Assembly: GCA_032718475.1 (NCBI GenBank)
Contig: JAUCBJ010008124.1
Location: 47,501 to 111,500, forward strand
DNA length: 64,000 nt
Source: Nemertoderma westbladi
Lineage: Eukaryota > Xenacoelomorpha > Nemertodermatida > Nemertodermatidae
Direction: 5' to 3'
Shown here: positions 41,501-52,555 of the stretch, piece by piece
Layout of the letters: each line of letters begins with the position of its first letter
How positions within the stretch are numbered: position 1 is the first letter of the stretch
Translations under genes and position numbers: made by a program
Notes under the pieces: generated by a model
Seen by the model: the letters and a program-made list of their open reading frames with translations, nothing else
Told to the model about the DNA's origin: nothing
Database searches by the model: none

Positions 41501-44500
41501 AGGGTGTATGATTGTAGATTGTAGGATGTATGTTTGAGTGTAGACTTTAGAACCATAACAGGGTGAATGATTGTAGGATGTATGTTTGAGTGTAGACTTT
41601 AGAACCATAACAGGGTGAATGATTGTAGGATGTATGTTTGAGTGTAGACTTTAGAACCATAACAGGGTGTATGATTGTAGGATGTATGTTTGAGTGTAGA
41701 CTTTAGAACCATAACAGGGTGAATGATTGTAGGATGTATGTTTGAGTGTAGACTTTAGAACCATAACAGGGTGAATGATTGTAGGATGTATGTTTGAGTG
41801 TAGACTTTAGAACCATAACAGGGTGTATGATTGTAGATTGTAGGATGTATGTTTGAGTGTAGACTTTAGAACCATAACAGGGTGAATGATTGTAGGATGT
41901 ATGTTTGAGTGTAGACTTTAGAACCATAACAGGGTGTATGATTGTAGGATGTATGTTTGAGTGTAGACTTTAGAACCATAACAGGGTGTATGATTGTAGG
42001 AAGTATGTTTGAGTGTAGACTTTAGAACCATAACAGGATGAATGATTGTAGGATGTATGTTTGAGTGTAGACTTTAGAACCATAACAGGGTGTATGATTG
42101 TAGGATGTATGTTTGAGTGTAGACTTTAGAACCATAACAGGGTGTATGATTGTAGGATGTATGTTTGAGTGTAGACTTTAGAACCATAACAGGGTGTATG
42201 ATTGTAGGATGTATGTTTGAGTGTAGACTTTAGAACCATAACAGGGTGTATGATTGTAGGATGTATGTTTGAGTGTAGACTTTAGAACCATAACAGGATG
42301 TATGATTGTAGGATGTATGTTTGAGTGTAGACTTTAGAACCATAACAGGGTGTATGATTGTAGGATGTATGTTTGAGTGTAGACTTTAGAACCATAACAG
42401 GGTGAATGATTGTAAGATGTATGTTTGAGTGTAGACTTTAGAACCATAACAGGATGTATGATTGTAGGATGTATGTTTGAGTGTAGACTTTAGAACCATA
42501 ACAGGATGAATGATTGTAGGAAGTATGTTTGAGTGTAGACTTTAGAACCATAACAGGGTGTATGATTGTAGATTATAGGATGTATGTTTGAGTGTAGACT
42601 TTAGAACCATAACAGGGTGTATGATTGTAGGATGTATGTTTGTGTGTAGACTTTAGAACCATAACAGGGTGAATGATTGTAGGATGTATGTTTGAGTGTA
42701 GACTTTAGAACCATAACAGGGTGTATGATTGTAGATTATAGGATGTATGTTTGAGTGTAGAATTTAGAACCATAACAGGGTGTATGATTGTAGGATGTAT
42801 GTTTGAGTGTAGACTTTAGAACCATAACAGGGTGTATGATTGTAGGATGTATGTTTGAGTGTAGACTTTAGAACCATAACAGGATGTATGATTGTAGGAA
42901 GTATGTTTGAGTGTAGAATTTAGAACCATAACAGGGTGTATGATTGTAGGATGTATGTTTGAGTGTAGACTTTAGAACCATAACAGGATGAATGATTGTA
43001 GGAAGTATGTTTGAGTGTAGACTTTAGAACCATAACAGGGTGTATGATTGTAGGATGTATGTTTGAGTGTAGACTTTAGAACCATAACAGGATGTATGAT
43101 TGTAGGATGTATGTTTGAGTGTAGACTTTAGAACCATAACAGGATGTATGATTGTAGGAAGTATGTTTGAGTGTAGAATTTAGAACCATAACAGGGTGTA
43201 TGATTGTAGGATGTATGTTTGAGTGTAGACTTTAGAACCATAACAGGATGAATGATTGTAGGAAGTATGTTTGAGTGTAGACTTTAGAACCATAACAGGG
43301 TGTATGATTGTAGGATGTATGTTTGAGTGTAGACTTTAGAACCATAACAGGGTGTATGATTGTAGGATGTATGTTTGAGTGTAGACTTTAGAACCATAAC
43401 AGGGTGTATGATTGTAGATTATAGGATGTATGTTTGAGTGTAGACTTTAGAACCATAACAGGGTGAATGATTGTAGGATGTATGTTTGAGTGTAGACTTT
43501 AGAACCATAACAGGGTGTATGATTGTAGGATGTATGTTTGAGTGTAGACTTTAGAACCATAACAGGATGTATGATTGTAGGATGTATGTTTTTTGAGTGT
43601 AGACTTTAGAACTATAACAGGATGTATGATTGTAGGATGTATGTTTGAGTGTAGACTTTAGAACCATAACAGGGTGTATGATTGTAGATTGTAGGATGTA
43701 TGTTTGAGTGTAGACTTTAGAACCATAACAGGGTGTATGATTGTAGGAAGTATGTTTGAGTGTAGACTTTAGAACCATAACAGGGTGTATGATTGTAGGA
43801 TGTATGTTTTTTGAGTGTAGACTTTAGAACTATAACAGGATGTATGATTGTAGGATGTATGTTTGAGTGTAGACTTTAGAACCATAACAGGGTGTATGAT
43901 TGTAGGATGTAGTATGTTTGAGTGTAGACTTTAGAACCATAACAGGGTGTATGATTGTAGGAAGTATGTTTGAGTGTAGACTTTAGAACCATAACAGGGT
44001 GTATGATTGTAGATTGTAGGATGTATGTTTGAGTGTAGACTTTAGAACCATAACAGGGTGTATGATTGTAGGAAGTATGTTTGAGTGTAGACTTTAGAAC
44101 CATAACAGGGTGTATGATTGTAGGATGTATGTTTTTTGAGTGTAGACTTTAGAACTATAACAGGATGAATGATTGTAGGATGTATGTTTGAGTGTAGACT
44201 TTAGAACCATAACAGGATGTATGATTGTAGGATGTAGTATGTTTGAGTGTAGACTTTAGAACCATAACAGGATGTATGATTGTAGGATGTATGTTTGAGT
44301 GTAGACTTTAGAACCATAACAGGGTGAATGATTGTACGATGTATGTTTGAGTGTAGACTTTAGAACCATAACAGGGTGAATGATTGTAGGATGTATGTTT
44401 GAGTGTAGACTTTAGAACCATAACAGGGTGTATGATTGTAGATTGTAGGATGTATGTTTGAGTGTAGACTTTAGAACCATAACAGGGTGAATGATTGTAG

Positions 44501-47500
44501 GATGTATGTTTGAGTGTAGACTTTAGAACCATAACAGGGTGAATGATTGTAGGATGTATGTTTGAGTGTAGACTTTAGAACCATAACAGGGTGTATGATT
44601 GTAGGATGTATGTTTGAGTGTAGACTTTAGAACCATAACAGGGTGTATGATTGTAGATTGTAGGATGTATGTTTGAGTGTAGACTTTAGAACCATAACAG
44701 GGTGAATGATTGTAGGATGTATGTTTGAGTGTAGACTTTAGAACCATAACAGGGTGAATGATTGTAGGATGTATGTTTGAGTGTAGACTTTAGAACCATA
44801 ACAGGGTGTATGATTGTAGATTGTAGGATGTATGTTTGAGTGTAGACTTTAGAACCATAACAGGGTGAATGATTGTAGGATGTATGTTTGAGTGTAGACT
44901 TTAGAACCATAACAGGGTGAATGATTGTAGGATGTATGTTTGAGTGTAGACTTTAGAACCATAACAGGGTGTATGATTGTAGGATGTATGTTTGAGTGTA
45001 GACTTTAGAACCATAACAGGGTGAATGATTGTAGGATGTATGTTTGAGTGTAGACTTTAGAACCATAACAGGGTGAATGAATGTAGGATGTATGTTTGAG
45101 TGTAGACTTTAGAACCATAACAGGGTGTATGATTGTAGATTGTAGGATGTATGTTTGAGTGTAGACTTTAGAACCATAACAGGGTGAATGATTGTAGGAT
45201 GTATGTTTGAGTGTAGACTTTAGAACCATAACAGGGTGTATGATTGTAGGATGTATGTTTGAGTGTAGACTTTAGAACCATAACAGGGTGTATGATTGTA
45301 GGAAGTATGTTTGAGTGTAGACTTTAGAACCATAACAGGATGAATGATTGTAGGATGTATGTTTGAGTGTAGACTTTAGAACCATAACAGGGTGTATGAT
45401 TGTAGGATGTATGTTTGAGTGTAGACTTTAGAACCATAACAGGATGAATGATTGTAGGATGTATGTTTGAGTGTAGACTTTAGAACCATAACAGGGTGTA
45501 TGATTGTAGTGGGTATGTTTGAGTGTAGACTTTAGAACCATAACAGGGTGAATGATTGTAGGATGTATGTTTGAGTGTAGACTTTAGAACCATAACAGGG
45601 TGTATGATTGTAGGATGTATGTTTGAGTGTAGACTTTAGAACCATAACAGGGTGAATGATTGTAAGATGTATGTTTGAGTGTAGACTTTAGAACCATAAC
45701 AGGATGAATGATTGTAGGAAGTATGTTTGAGTGTAGACTTTAGAACCATAACAGGGTGAATGATTGTAAGATGTATGTTTGAGTGTAGACTTTAGAACCA
45801 TAACAGGGTGAATGATTGTAAGATGTATGTTTGAGTGTAGACTTTAGAACCATAACAGGGTGTATGATTGTAGGATGTAGTATGTTTGAGTGTAGACTTT
45901 AGAACCATAACAGGGTGTATGATTGTAGGATGTATGTTTGAGTGTAGACTTTAGAACCATAACAGGGTGTATGATTGTAGATTATAGGATGTATGTTTGA
46001 GTGTAGACTTTAGAACCATAACAGGGTGAATGATTGTAGGATGTATGTTTGAGTGTAGACTTTAGAACCATAACAGGATGTATGATTGTAGGATGTATGT
46101 TTGAGTGTAGACTTTAGAACCATAACAGGGTGTATGATTGTAGGAAGTATGTTTGAGTGTAGACTTTAGAACCATAACAGGGTGAATGATTGTAGGATGT
46201 ATGTTTGAGTGTAGACTTTAGAACCATAACAGGATGAATGATTGTAGGAAGTATGTTTGAGTGTAGACTTTAGAACCATAACAGGGTGTATGATTGTAGG
46301 ATGTATGTTTGAGTGTAGACTTTAGAACCATAACAGGGTGTATGATTGTAGATTATAGGATGTATGTTTGAGTGTAGACTTTAGAACCATAACAGGGTGA
46401 ATGATTGTAGGATGTATGTTTGAGTGTAGACTTTAGAACCATAACAGGATGTATGATTGTAGGATGTATGTTTTTTGAGTGTAGACTTTAGAACTATAAC
46501 AGGATGTATGATTGTAGGATGTATGTTTGTGTGTAGACTTTAGAACCATAACAGGGTGTATGATTGTAGATTGTAGGATGTATGTTTGAGTGTAGACTTT
46601 AGAACCATAACAGGATGAATGATTGTAGGATGTATGTTTGAGTGTAGACTTTAGAACCATAACAGGGTGAATGATTGTAGGATGTATGTTTGAGTGTAGA
46701 CTTTAGAACCATAACAGGGTGTATGATTGTAGGATGTATGTTTGAGTGTAGACTTTAGAACCATAACAGGATGTATGATTGTAGGATGTATGTTTTTTGA
46801 GTGTAGACTTTAGAACTATAACAGGATGTATGATTGTAGGATGTATGTTTGAGTGTAGACTTTAGAACCATAACAGGGTGTATGATTGTAGGATGTATGT
46901 TTGAGTGTAGACTTTAGAACCATAACAGGGTGTATGATTGTAGGATGTATGTTTGAGTGTAGACTTTAGAACCATAACAGGGTGTATGATTGTAGGATGT
47001 ATGTTTGAGTGTAGACTTTAGAACCATAACAGGGTGTATGATTGTAGGATGTATGTTTGAGTGTAGACTTTAGAACCATAACAGGGTGTATGATTGTAGG
47101 ATGTATGTTTGAGTGTAGACTTTAGAACCATAACAGGGTGTATGATTGTAGGATGTATGTTTGAGTGTAGACTTTAGAACCATAACAGGGTGTATGATTG
47201 TAGATTATAGGATGTATGTTTGAGTGTAGACTTTAGAACCATAACAGGGTGAATGATTGTAGGATGTATGTTTGAGTGTAGTCTTTAGAACCATAACAGG
47301 GTGTATGATTGTAGGATGTATGTTTGAGTGTAGTCTTTAGAACCATAACAGGGTGTATGATTGTAGGATGTATGTTTGAGTGTAGTCTTTAGAACCATAA
47401 CAGGATGTATGATTGTAGGATGTATGTTTGAGTGTAGACTTTAGAACCATAACAGGGTGTATGATTGTAGGATGTATGTTTGAGTGTAGACTTTAGAACC

Positions 47501-49560
47501 ATAACAGGGTGTATGATTGTAGATTGTAGGATGTATGTTTGAGTGTAGACTTTAGAACCATAACAGGGTGAATGATTGTAGGATGTATGTTTGAGTGTAG
47601 TCTTTAGAACCATAACAGGGTGTATGATTGTAGGATGTATGTTTGAGTGTAGTCTTTAGAACCATAACAGGATGTATGATTGTAGGATGTATGTTTGAGT
47701 GTAGACTTTAGAACCATAACAGGGTGAATGATTGTAGGATGTATGTTTGAGTGTAGTCTTTAGAACCATAACAGGGTGTATGATTGTAGGATGTATGTTT
47801 GAGTGTAGTCTTTAGAACCATAACAGGATGTATGATTGTAGGATGTATGTTTGAGTGTAGACTTTAGAACCATAACAGGGTGTATGATTGTAGGATGTAT
47901 GTTTGAGTGTAGACTTTAGAACCATAACAGGGTGTATGATTGTAGATTGTAGGATGTATGTTTGAGTGTAGACTTTAGAACCATAACAGGGTGAATGATT
48001 GTAGGATGTATGTTTGAGTGTAGACTTTAGAACCATAACAGGGTGTATGATTGTAGGATGTATGTTTGAGTGTAGACTTTAGAACCATAACAGGATGTAT
48101 GATTGTAGGATGTATGTTTTTTGAGTGTAGACTTTAGAACTATAACAGGATGTATGATTGTAGGATGTATGTTTGAGTGTAGACTTTAGAACCATAACAG
48201 GGTGTATGATTGTAGATTGTAGGATGTATGTTTGAGTGTAGACTTTAGAACCATAACAGGGTGTATGATTGTAGGAAGTATGTTTGAGTGTAGACTTTAG
48301 AACCATAACAGGGTGTATGATTGTAGGATGTATGTTTTTTGAGTGTAGACTTTAGAACTATAACAGGATGTATGATTGTAGGATGTATGTTTGAGTGTAG
48401 ACTTTAGAACCATAACAGGGTGTATGATTGTAGGATGTAGTATGTTTGAGTGTAGACTTTAGAACCATAACAGGGTGTATGATTGTAGGAAGTATGTTTG
48501 AGTGTAGACTTTAGAACCATAACAGGGTGTATGATTGTAGATTGTAGGATGTATGTTTGAGTGTAGACTTTAGAACCATAACAGGGTGTATGATTGTAGG
48601 AAGTATGTTTGAGTGTAGACTTTAGAACCATAACAGGGTGTATGATTGTAGGATGTATGTTTTTTGAGTGTAGACTTTAGAACTATAACAGGGTGTATGA
48701 TTGTAGGATGTATGTTTGAGTGTAGACTTTAGAACCATAACAGGGTGTATGATTGTAGGATGTATGTTTGAGTGTAGACTTTAGAACCATAACAGGGTGT
48801 ATGATTGTAGGAAGTATGTTTGAGTGTAGACTTTAGAACCATAACAGGGTGTATGATTGTAGATTGTAGGATGTATGTTTGAGTGTAGACTTTAGAACCA
48901 TAACAGGGTGTATGATTGTAGGATGTATGTTTGAGTGTAGACTTTAGAACCATAACAGGGTGTATGATTGTAGGATGTATGTTTTTTGAGTGTAGACTTT
49001 AGAACTATAACAGGATGTATGATTGTAGGATGTATGTTTGAGTGTAGACTTTAGAACCATAACAGGGTGTATGATTGTAGGATGTATGTTTGAGTGTAGA
49101 CTTTAGAACCATAACAGGGTGTATGATTGTAGGATGTATGTTTGAGTGTAGACTTTAGAACCATAACAGGGTGTATGATTGTAGATTGTAGGATGTATGT
49201 TTGAGTGTAGACTTTAGAACCATAACAGGATGTATGATTGTAGGATGTATGTTTGAGTGTAGACTTTAGAACCATAACAGGGTGTATGATTGTAGGATGT
49301 AGTATGTTTGAGTGTAGACTTTAGAACCATAACAGGATGTATGATTGTAGGATGTATGTTTGAGTGTAGTCTTTAGAACCATAACAGGGTGTATGATTGT
49401 AGGATGTATGTTTGAGTGTAGACTTTAGAACCATAACAGGGTGTATGATTGTAGGATGTAGTATGTTTGAGTGTAGACTTTAGAACCATAACAGGGTGTA
49501 TGATTGTAGGATGTATGTTTTTTGAGTGTAGACTTTAGAACCATAACAGGGTGTATGATT
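32581..49560 (+). repeat. Satellite sub-block defined by T-expanded 55-bp units
   Basis: Units in which TGTTTGAG is expanded to TGTTTTTTGAG (55 bp) first appear near 32597 and last near 49519, and are absent elsewhere. They come in two linked classes: one keeps AACCATAAC and is usually followed by AGGATGAATG, the other carries AACTATAAC and is usually followed by AGGATGTATG. Large block duplications with constant spacings (1221, 3037, 3302, 4528 and 8452 bp) shaped this stretch. Confidence 0.85.
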
Positions 49561-52136
49561 GTAGGATGTATGTTTGAGTGTAGACTTTAGAACCATAACA
49601 GGGTGAATGATTATAGGATGTATGTTTGAGTGTAGACTTTAGAACCATAACAGGGTGTATGATTGTAGATTGTAGGATGTATGTTTGAGTGTAGACTTTA
49701 GAATCATAACAGGGTGTATGATTGTAGGATGTATGTTTGAGTGTAGACTTTAGAACCATAACAAGGTGTATGATTATAGGATGTATGTTTGAGTGTAGAC
49801 TTTAGAACCATAACAGGATGTATGATTGTAGATTGTAGGATGTATGTTTGAGTGTAGACTTTAGAACCATAACAGGGTGTATGATTGTAGAATGTATGTT
49901 TGAGTGTAGACTTTAGAACCATAACAGGGTGTATGATTGTAGGAAGTATGTTTGAGTGTAGACTTTAGAACCATAACAGGATGTATGATTGTAGATTGTA
50001 GGATGTATGTTTGAGTGTAGACTTTAGAACCATAACAGGATGTATGATTGTAGATTGTAGGATGTATGTTTGAGTGTAGACTTTAGAACCATAACAGGGT
50101 GTATGATTGTAGGATGTATGATTGAGTGTAGTCTTTAGAACCATAACAGGGTGTATGATTGTAGGATGTAGGAAGTATGTTTGAGTGTAGACTTTAGAAC
50201 CATAACAGGATGTATGATTGTAGATTGTAGGATGTATGTTTGAGTGTAGACTTTAGAACCATAACAGGATGTATGATTGTAGATTGTAGGATGTATGTTT
50301 GAGTGTAGACTTTAGAACCATAACAGGATGTATGATTGTAGATTGTAGGATGTATGTTTGAGTGTAGACTTTAGAACCATAACAGGGTGTATGATTGTAG
50401 GATGTATGATTGAGTGTAGTCTTTAGAACCATAACAAGGTGTATGATTGTAGATTGTAGGAAGTATGTTTGAGTGTAGACTTTAGAACCATAACAGGATG
50501 TATGATTGTAGATTGTAGGATGTATGTTTGAGTGTAGACTTTAGAACCATAACAGGATGTATGATTGTAGATTGTAGGATGTATGTTTGAGTGTAGACTT
50601 TAGAACCATAACAGGATGTATGATTGTAGGATGTATGTTTGAGTGTAGACTTTAGAACCATAACAGGGTGTATGATTGTAGGATGTATGTTTGAGTGTAG
50701 ACTTTAGAACCATAACAGGATGAATGATTGTAGGAAGTATGTTTGAGTGTAGACTTTAGAACCATAACAGGATGTATGATTGTAGGATGTATGTTTGAGT
50801 GTAGACTTTAGAACCATAACAGGGTGTATGATTGTAGGAAGTATGTTTGAGTGTAGACTTTAGAACCATAACAGGATGAATGATTGTAGGAAGTATGTTT
50901 GAGTGTAGACTTTAGAACCATAACAGGATGTATGATTATAGGATGTATGTTTGAGTGTAGACTTTAGAATCATAACAGGGTGTATGATTGTAGATTATAG
51001 GATGTATGTTTGAGTGTAGACTTTAGAACCATAACAGGGTGAATGATTGTAGGATGTATGTTTGAGTGTAGACTTTAGAACCATAACAGGATGTATGATT
51101 GTAGGATGTAGTATGTTTGAGTGTAGACTTTAGAACCATAACAGGGTGAATGATTGTAGGATGTATGTTTGAGTGTAGACTTTAGAACCATAACAGGATG
51201 TATGATTATAGGATGTATGTTTGAGTGTAGACTTTAGAACCATAACAGGATGTATGATTGTAGGATGTATGTTTGAGTGTAGACTTTAGAATCATAACAG
51301 GGTGTATGATTGTAGATTATAGGATGTATGTTTGAGTGTAGACTTTAGAACCATAACAGGATGTATGATTGTAGGATGTAGTATGTTTGAGTGTAGACTT
51401 TAGAACCATAACAGGGTGAATGATTGTAGGATGTATGTTTGAGTGTAGACTTTAGAACCATAACAGGATGTATGATTATAGGATGTATGTTTGAGTGTAG
51501 ACTTTAGAACCATAACAGGATGTATGATTGTAGGATGTATGTTTGAGTGTAGACTTTAGAATCATAACAGGGTGTATGATTGTAGATTATAGGATGTATG
51601 TTTGAGTGTAGACTTTAGAACCATAACAGGGTGAATGATTGTAGGATGTATGTTTGAGTGTAGACTTTAGAACCATAACAGGATGTATGATTGTAGGATG
51701 TATGTTTGAGTGTAGACTTTAGAACCATAACAGGATGTATGATTGTAGGATGTATGTTTGAGTGTAGACTTTAGAACCATAACAGGATGTATGATTGTAG
51801 GATGTATGTTTGAGTGTAGACTTTAGAACCATAACAGGATGTATGATTGTAGGATGTATGTTTGAGTGTAGACTTTAGAACCATAACAGGGTGTATGATT
51901 GTAGATTGTAGGATGTATGTTTGAGTGTAGTCTTTAGAACCATAACAAGGTGTATGATTGTAGGATGTATGTTTGAGTGTAGACTTTAGAACCATAACAG
52001 GATGTATGATTGTAGATTGTAGGATGTATGTTTGAGTGTAGACTTTAGAACCATAACAGGATGTATGATTGTAGATTGTAGGATGTATGTTTGAGTGTAG
52101 ACTTTAGAACCATAACAGGGTGTATGATTGTAGGAT
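49561..52136 (+). repeat. Satellite sub-block with 59-bp units up to the retrotransposon
   Basis: 59-bp units (GTAGATTGTAGG or GTAGATTATAGG) are frequent. The rare variant GAATCATAAC occurs at 49701, 50967, 51289 and 51559. The last two are 270 bp apart, which fits a five-unit block containing one 55- and one 59-bp unit. The block ends inside a unit at the retrotransposon junction. Confidence 0.75.
52122..52136. repeat. Target-site duplication, left copy
   Basis: GTATGATTGTAGGAT directly precedes the retrotransposon and is repeated at 55894-55908 directly after it. Because this string occurs in most satellite units, a deletion of 37 bp plus whole units would leave the same picture, so the duplication is likely but not proven. 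Confidence 0.65.
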
Positions 52137-52337
52137 CGGGTCAGGTCAGGTATTCTAGGTCATTGATCAAGAAAACTTGCCACCTCCTTGCAGCATAAAG
52201 GAGGTGCCACCTGTAGCTGCATAGACCCTATTACTAGGGCAAATCTGGTCCTGTAACTAGGACCCCCTTCGTTCTGGGATAAGGACGCCCTTGGTCCTGG
52301 ATTAAGGACCCATATACTTGGCTGCAGGAGTATATGG

Positions 52338-52431
52338 CCTGACCAGGCAGATGGTGATCTACCAATGGCTGGTCAGGAGTAGAGTGTTCTCATGTCCACT
52401 CTGAGAGCACTTCACTGCGACCTGCACCTGG
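52338..52431 (+). repeat. Leader module A (two hairpins)
   Basis: The first hairpin pairs CCTGACCAG (52338-52346) with CTGGTCAGG (52369-52377). The second pairs AGAGTG (52381-52386) with CACTCT (52397-52402). The module then continues into CACTGCGAC and a CACC motif. It is a diverged tandem relative of module B, with shared blocks AGCAGATG-like, CCAATGG, GGTCA and TGCGAC in the same order. Confidence 0.75.
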
Positions 52432-52447
52432 CAGCAAGGGTACAGGG

Positions 52448-52549
52448 CATGACCCAGCAGATGAGCTGCAACAGCCAATGGTGGGTCATGTGCGCCAGAG
52501 TAGATATGGGTGATGGGCCTCATATCTGACTCCATTGCGACACCCACCC
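52448..52549 (+). repeat. Leader module B (two hairpins)
   Basis: The first hairpin pairs CATGACCCA (52448-52456) with TGGGTCATG (52482-52490). The second pairs AGATATG (52502-52508) with CATATCT (52521-52527), followed by CATTGCGAC. Compared with module A, three base pairs of stem 1 changed on both sides and stem 2 has different sequence with pairing kept. This module runs into the start-codon region of the ORF. Confidence 0.75.
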
Positions 52550-52555
52550 TGTGGA

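Larger units (their letters stand above)
2241..52136 (+). repeat. 52-bp satellite array, main block (about 50 kb)
   Basis: A direct tandem repeat of a 52-bp unit. The fixed core contains TTTGAGTGTAGAC followed by TTTAGAACCATAAC; the variable part contains AGGATGTATG or AGGGTGTATG. All copies have the same orientation. From the length, roughly 930-950 units are present. The unit has an internal near-duplication, AGGATGTATGATTG beside AGGATGTATGTTTG. Length variants recur: 55 bp (extra GTA giving GTAGTATG, or extra Ts giving TGTTTTTTGAG), 59 bp (extra 7 bases giving GTAGATTGTAGG or GTAGATTATAGG) and about 46 bp (TATGAGATG). The consensus is about 35% GC with about 14 G to 4 C on this strand. 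Three units make a 52-codon period that is mostly open on the minus strand, which explains dozens of spurious 60-130-codon frames. Function is unknown; pericentromeric or other heterochromatin is plausible but not shown. Confidence 0.98.
52137..52555 (+). promoter_or_regulatory. Structured 5' leader of the retrotransposon
   Basis: This leader holds a row of perfect inverted repeats: 52181-52206 (CACCTCCTT/AAGGAGGTG), 52247-52264 and 52293-52310 (both GGTCCT/AGGACC with six-base loops), and 52311-52336 (CATATACT/AGTATATG). Two duplicated two-hairpin modules follow from 52338 and 52448. Non-LTR leaders can hold internal promoters, self-cleaving HDV-like ribozymes or translation elements. Which of these applies cannot be read from the sequence, and I could not fit a ribozyme core by eye. 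Confidence 0.75.

Noticed and set aside
2241-52136. CRISPR array
   Set aside because: There are no unique spacers; both parts of each unit are repeated and vary only by point changes. The context is eukaryotic.
52535-52555. TTG at 52535 as the start of the retrotransposon ORF
   Set aside because: A non-ATG start is unlikely when an in-frame ATG with good context follows seven codons later at 52556.
52137-52555. Definite HDV-like ribozyme
   Set aside because: Hairpins are clear but I could not place the nested double-pseudoknot core or a catalytic cytosine with confidence; kept only as a hypothesis.
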